NCBI GenBank assembly: GCA_009692465.1
Contig: SHZD01000002.1
Span: forward strand, 22,376-86,375
Direction of reading: 5' to 3'
DNA length: 64,000 bases
DNA from: Myxococcales bacterium
GTDB lineage: Bacteria > Myxococcota_A > UBA9042
Positions 62,225-64,000 of the stretch are shown one piece after another; position 1 is the stretch's first letter, and every line of letters starts with the position of its first letter. Made by a program: the position numbers and the translations under genes. The notes beneath the pieces are model-generated. The model was not told the DNA's origin. It saw only the letters and a program-made list of their open reading frames with translations, and searched no databases.

Positions 62225-63801
62225 AACTCGCATTTTGGTCGATTTGCGCGGCAATTTGCCTTGGGTGTCACGGTCATCCCCACCCGCATGCTGCGAGCCA
62301 AGACCCGACTCACCAGCCCCACGCCGCCGCCGCCGAACCAGTCGCCACTGCGGAGCGACCGCAGTTGGCGTTTACCCATTGGACGGCGGTCACTGAGCTA
62401 TTCGTTGAATTGCCAGCGCTGATCGTCGGTCAGCCGTCGGTGTGCGTCGCCCACGTCACTCGTTTGGCCGATTTTTCGGCGCTGCCCGCTGGTCGCCTCA
62501 CCGTGGTCCTACTCGGGTCCACGGGCGAGGAGCGCTTTGCCGTTGATAGGCCAAGGGAAGCGGGGATTTTTGCGCCAATCGCCGTGCCCGCCACCGCGGG
62601 CAAGCGTCATCTGGTAGTCGAGATCGAAGCCGATGGCCTGAGCGCCCGCCACCCACTGGGGCAAGTGACGGTGTACGCCTCCGTGGCCGCAGCGCAATCG
62701 AGCGCGCCCGAGCAGACCGACGCCATCGGGCGCATCGCCGTACTCAAGGAGCAGCAGTGGCAACAAGAATTGGCCACGGCTGTCGTTGCGCCCGCATCCA
62801 TGCAGCCGACGCTGCGGGCCACCGGCGTGCTGCGGGTGCGCGATGGCGGCGAAGCGTTGATAGCCGCGCCAGTGGCTGGGCGGCTGGGCGTGGCGAACGG
62901 GGCGTGGCCGACTGCGGGCCAGCAAGTCGCTGTCGACGCCGAACTGGCGGTGCTGGCGCCGCGGTTGGAAGCAGCCGATCGCGCCTCACTCGATCTGGCC
63001 GTGACTCAAGCTCAACTGCAAGTGCGACAGGCAGACCGTGAGCGTCAACGGATGGCGGCGCTCCACGCTGACGGCGCAGTGCCTGAACGCCGGGTCCAAG
63101 AGGCCGAGCATCAAGTCGCGGTCGCCCAGGCCAATTTGGCGGCCAGTCGCCAACGGATTGCCCAGTTTTCCGGCGCTTGGCGAGCGGCTAATCACGATCA
63201 GGGCGCCGTTCACGTTCAAGCGCCGCTGACGGGAGCCATTGTCGAAGTCTTGGCAGTTGCAGGCAGTTTTGTGCAAGCCGGCGATCCGCTGTTTCGCGTC
63301 ATCGACCCGTCGCGGTTGTGGTTGCAGGTCCAGGTGCCGGCCATCGATGCCGAACTGCTGGCGACGCCACGCCAAGTCTTTGCCCAGCTAGAGGGATTCG
63401 CCACCCCGCTGGCCTTGGATGCCACCGCGCTGGTCGGGCGGTCCGTCGCTGTCGATCCGCTTACTCGCACGCTGTCGCTGTTTTACGCGGTGAACAATGC
63501 CAACGGCCGCTGGCCAGTCGGGGCGACGGCGCAAGTGCAGGTGGCGACAGGCGAACCGATTTCGACGCTGGCAGTGCCCCTGTCCGCGCTGGTCGACGAC
63601 GGCGGCACGCCGGTGGTCTTTGTGCAACTGCACGGCGAGTCCTTTGAGCGTCGCACGCTGCGCACTGGCATTCGCGATCGAGCGTTGGTCGCCATTGCCT
63701 CGGGGCTGGTGGCCGGCGAACGGGTTGTCATTCGCGGGGCGTGGTCCGTCAAACTGGCTGCTGCGAGCACGGTGTCGCCCGCCCATGGCCACCCGCACTA
63801 A
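62221..63801 (+). CDS. RND efflux periplasmic adaptor, CzcB/CusB type, His-rich
   Basis: The 526-residue protein starts at ATG 62221 overlapping the previous stop. The signal ends in a lipobox CLGC, followed by a His-rich HGHPHPHAASQDPTHQPHAA segment likely to bind metal ions. The adaptor body has a barrel-sandwich half (ALIAAPVAGRLGVANGAWPTAGQQVAVDAELAVL), a coiled-coil hairpin, the second half (VQAPLTGAIVEVLAVAGSFVQAGDPLFRVID), and a beta-barrel/membrane-proximal end. It ends HGHPH. It should link an inner-membrane RND pump with the TolC-type protein and export Zn, Co, Cd, Ni or Cu/Ag. The pump gene should follow, but a C-type MITE begins directly at its stop codon and the window ends. Confidence 0.92.
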   Translation: MKLAFWSICAAICLGCHGHPHPHAASQDPTHQPHAAAAEPVATAERPQLAFTHWTAVTELFVELPALIVGQPSVCVAHVTRLADFSALPAGRLTVVLLGSTGEERFAVDRPREAGIFAPIAVPATAGKRHLVVEIEADGLSARHPLGQVTVYASVAAAQSSAPEQTDAIGRIAVLKEQQWQQELATAVVAPASMQPTLRATGVLRVRDGGEALIAAPVAGRLGVANGAWPTAGQQVAVDAELAVLAPRLEAADRASLDLAVTQAQLQVRQADRERQRMAALHADGAVPERRVQEAEHQVAVAQANLAASRQRIAQFSGAWRAANHDQGAVHVQAPLTGAIVEVLAVAGSFVQAGDPLFRVIDPSRLWLQVQVPAIDAELLATPRQVFAQLEGFATPLALDATALVGRSVAVDPLTRTLSLFYAVNNANGRWPVGATAQVQVATGEPISTLAVPLSALVDDGGTPVVFVQLHGESFERRTLRTGIRDRALVAIASGLVAGERVVIRGAWSVKLAAASTVSPAHGHPH

Positions 63802-63999
63802 GAGGGTGTTTATCTTCAAACGCCGGCTGCGCGTAACCCGTCGATGCATTCGCTGGACTCATCGACCCCGCCATGCTTTGTTGTCAGCCCTCTTCCTCCT
63901 TGCGACGCACTACAAGTGCGCCTCAGTCGTCAGAGTGCCTCCGCCTCGCCTTGCGGGCGCCTGTTTCCGCTCGCTTCGGCAATGAATGTAAACACCCTC
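63802..63999 (-). mobile_element. Family C 198-bp MITE, copy 2 (inverted)
   Basis: It has the same length as copy 1 and is about 95% identical in reverse orientation. Its ends are GAGGGTGTTTATCTTCA and TGAATGTAAACACCCTC. It starts immediately after the TAA stop of the adaptor gene; TAA matches a TNA-type target duplication, and the right-hand copy of that target begins at the last base of the window. Confidence 0.9.
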
Positions 64000-64000
64000 T

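Overview
The window is a high-GC bacterial chromosome segment. It looks like a deltaproteobacterial or Myxococcota/Bradymonadota-type genome. The evidence is indirect: many secreted lipoproteins, a Cys-rich DDGDPCT-type lipoprotein, PEGA, kelch-like and fibrinogen-like surface proteins, an FHA-sigma54 activator, and a 5042-residue DUF11-repeat outer-membrane protein. Ordinary housekeeping genes are mixed in: rplY, pth, rpsF-rpsR-rplI, glmU, pyk, trmFO and fbaB. No tRNA, rRNA, CRISPR array or autonomous transposase gene was found.

Layout. At 1-4 kb lie a truncated Cys-rich lipoprotein with a frameshifted small gene just upstream, a membrane-anchored protein, a small lipoprotein and a PlsC-like acyltransferase. 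At 4-10.3 kb are a large TPR protein, an FHA/sigma54 activator, an M20 amidohydrolase translationally coupled to a small unknown gene, and a rhodanese. At 10.3-15.9 kb is the translation cluster: rplY behind a clear promoter and a possible pseudoknotted leader, pth with an in-frame minisatellite, rpsF-rpsR, rplI, then glmU. At 16-30.5 kb are membrane-anchored unknowns, a membrane spermidine-synthase-like protein, a TlpA thioredoxin, pyruvate kinase, a PhoD-type phosphatase and TrmFO. At 30.9-53.6 kb is an all-plus-strand envelope block. It starts with a VKOR-DsbA-FGE-TlpA fusion, followed closely by a NAGPA-type lipoprotein and a PEGA protein, then a kelch-like lipoprotein and the 15-kb giant gene. 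At 53.8-59.1 kb are class I aldolase with an overlapping MT-A70 methyltransferase, a fibrinogen-domain protein and an amidohydrolase lipoprotein. At 59.4-63.8 kb is a BlaI repressor/M56 protease pair leading into a TolC-type and CzcB/CusB-type metal efflux operon, whose pump gene should lie beyond the window.

The intergenic spaces carry three families of small non-coding repeats. Family A is variable, has a hairpin at one end, and appears at least six times. Family B has exactly 199 bp between CTAG flanks, in three copies. Family C is a 198-bp MITE with GAGGGTGTTTA ends, in two copies. One B copy sits inside an A copy, and one C copy abuts the end of another A copy, which gives a relative order of insertion. 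The most unusual items are the four-module redox/FGE fusion with its linked exported-protein genes, the interleaved stems upstream of rplY, and the nested repeat families.
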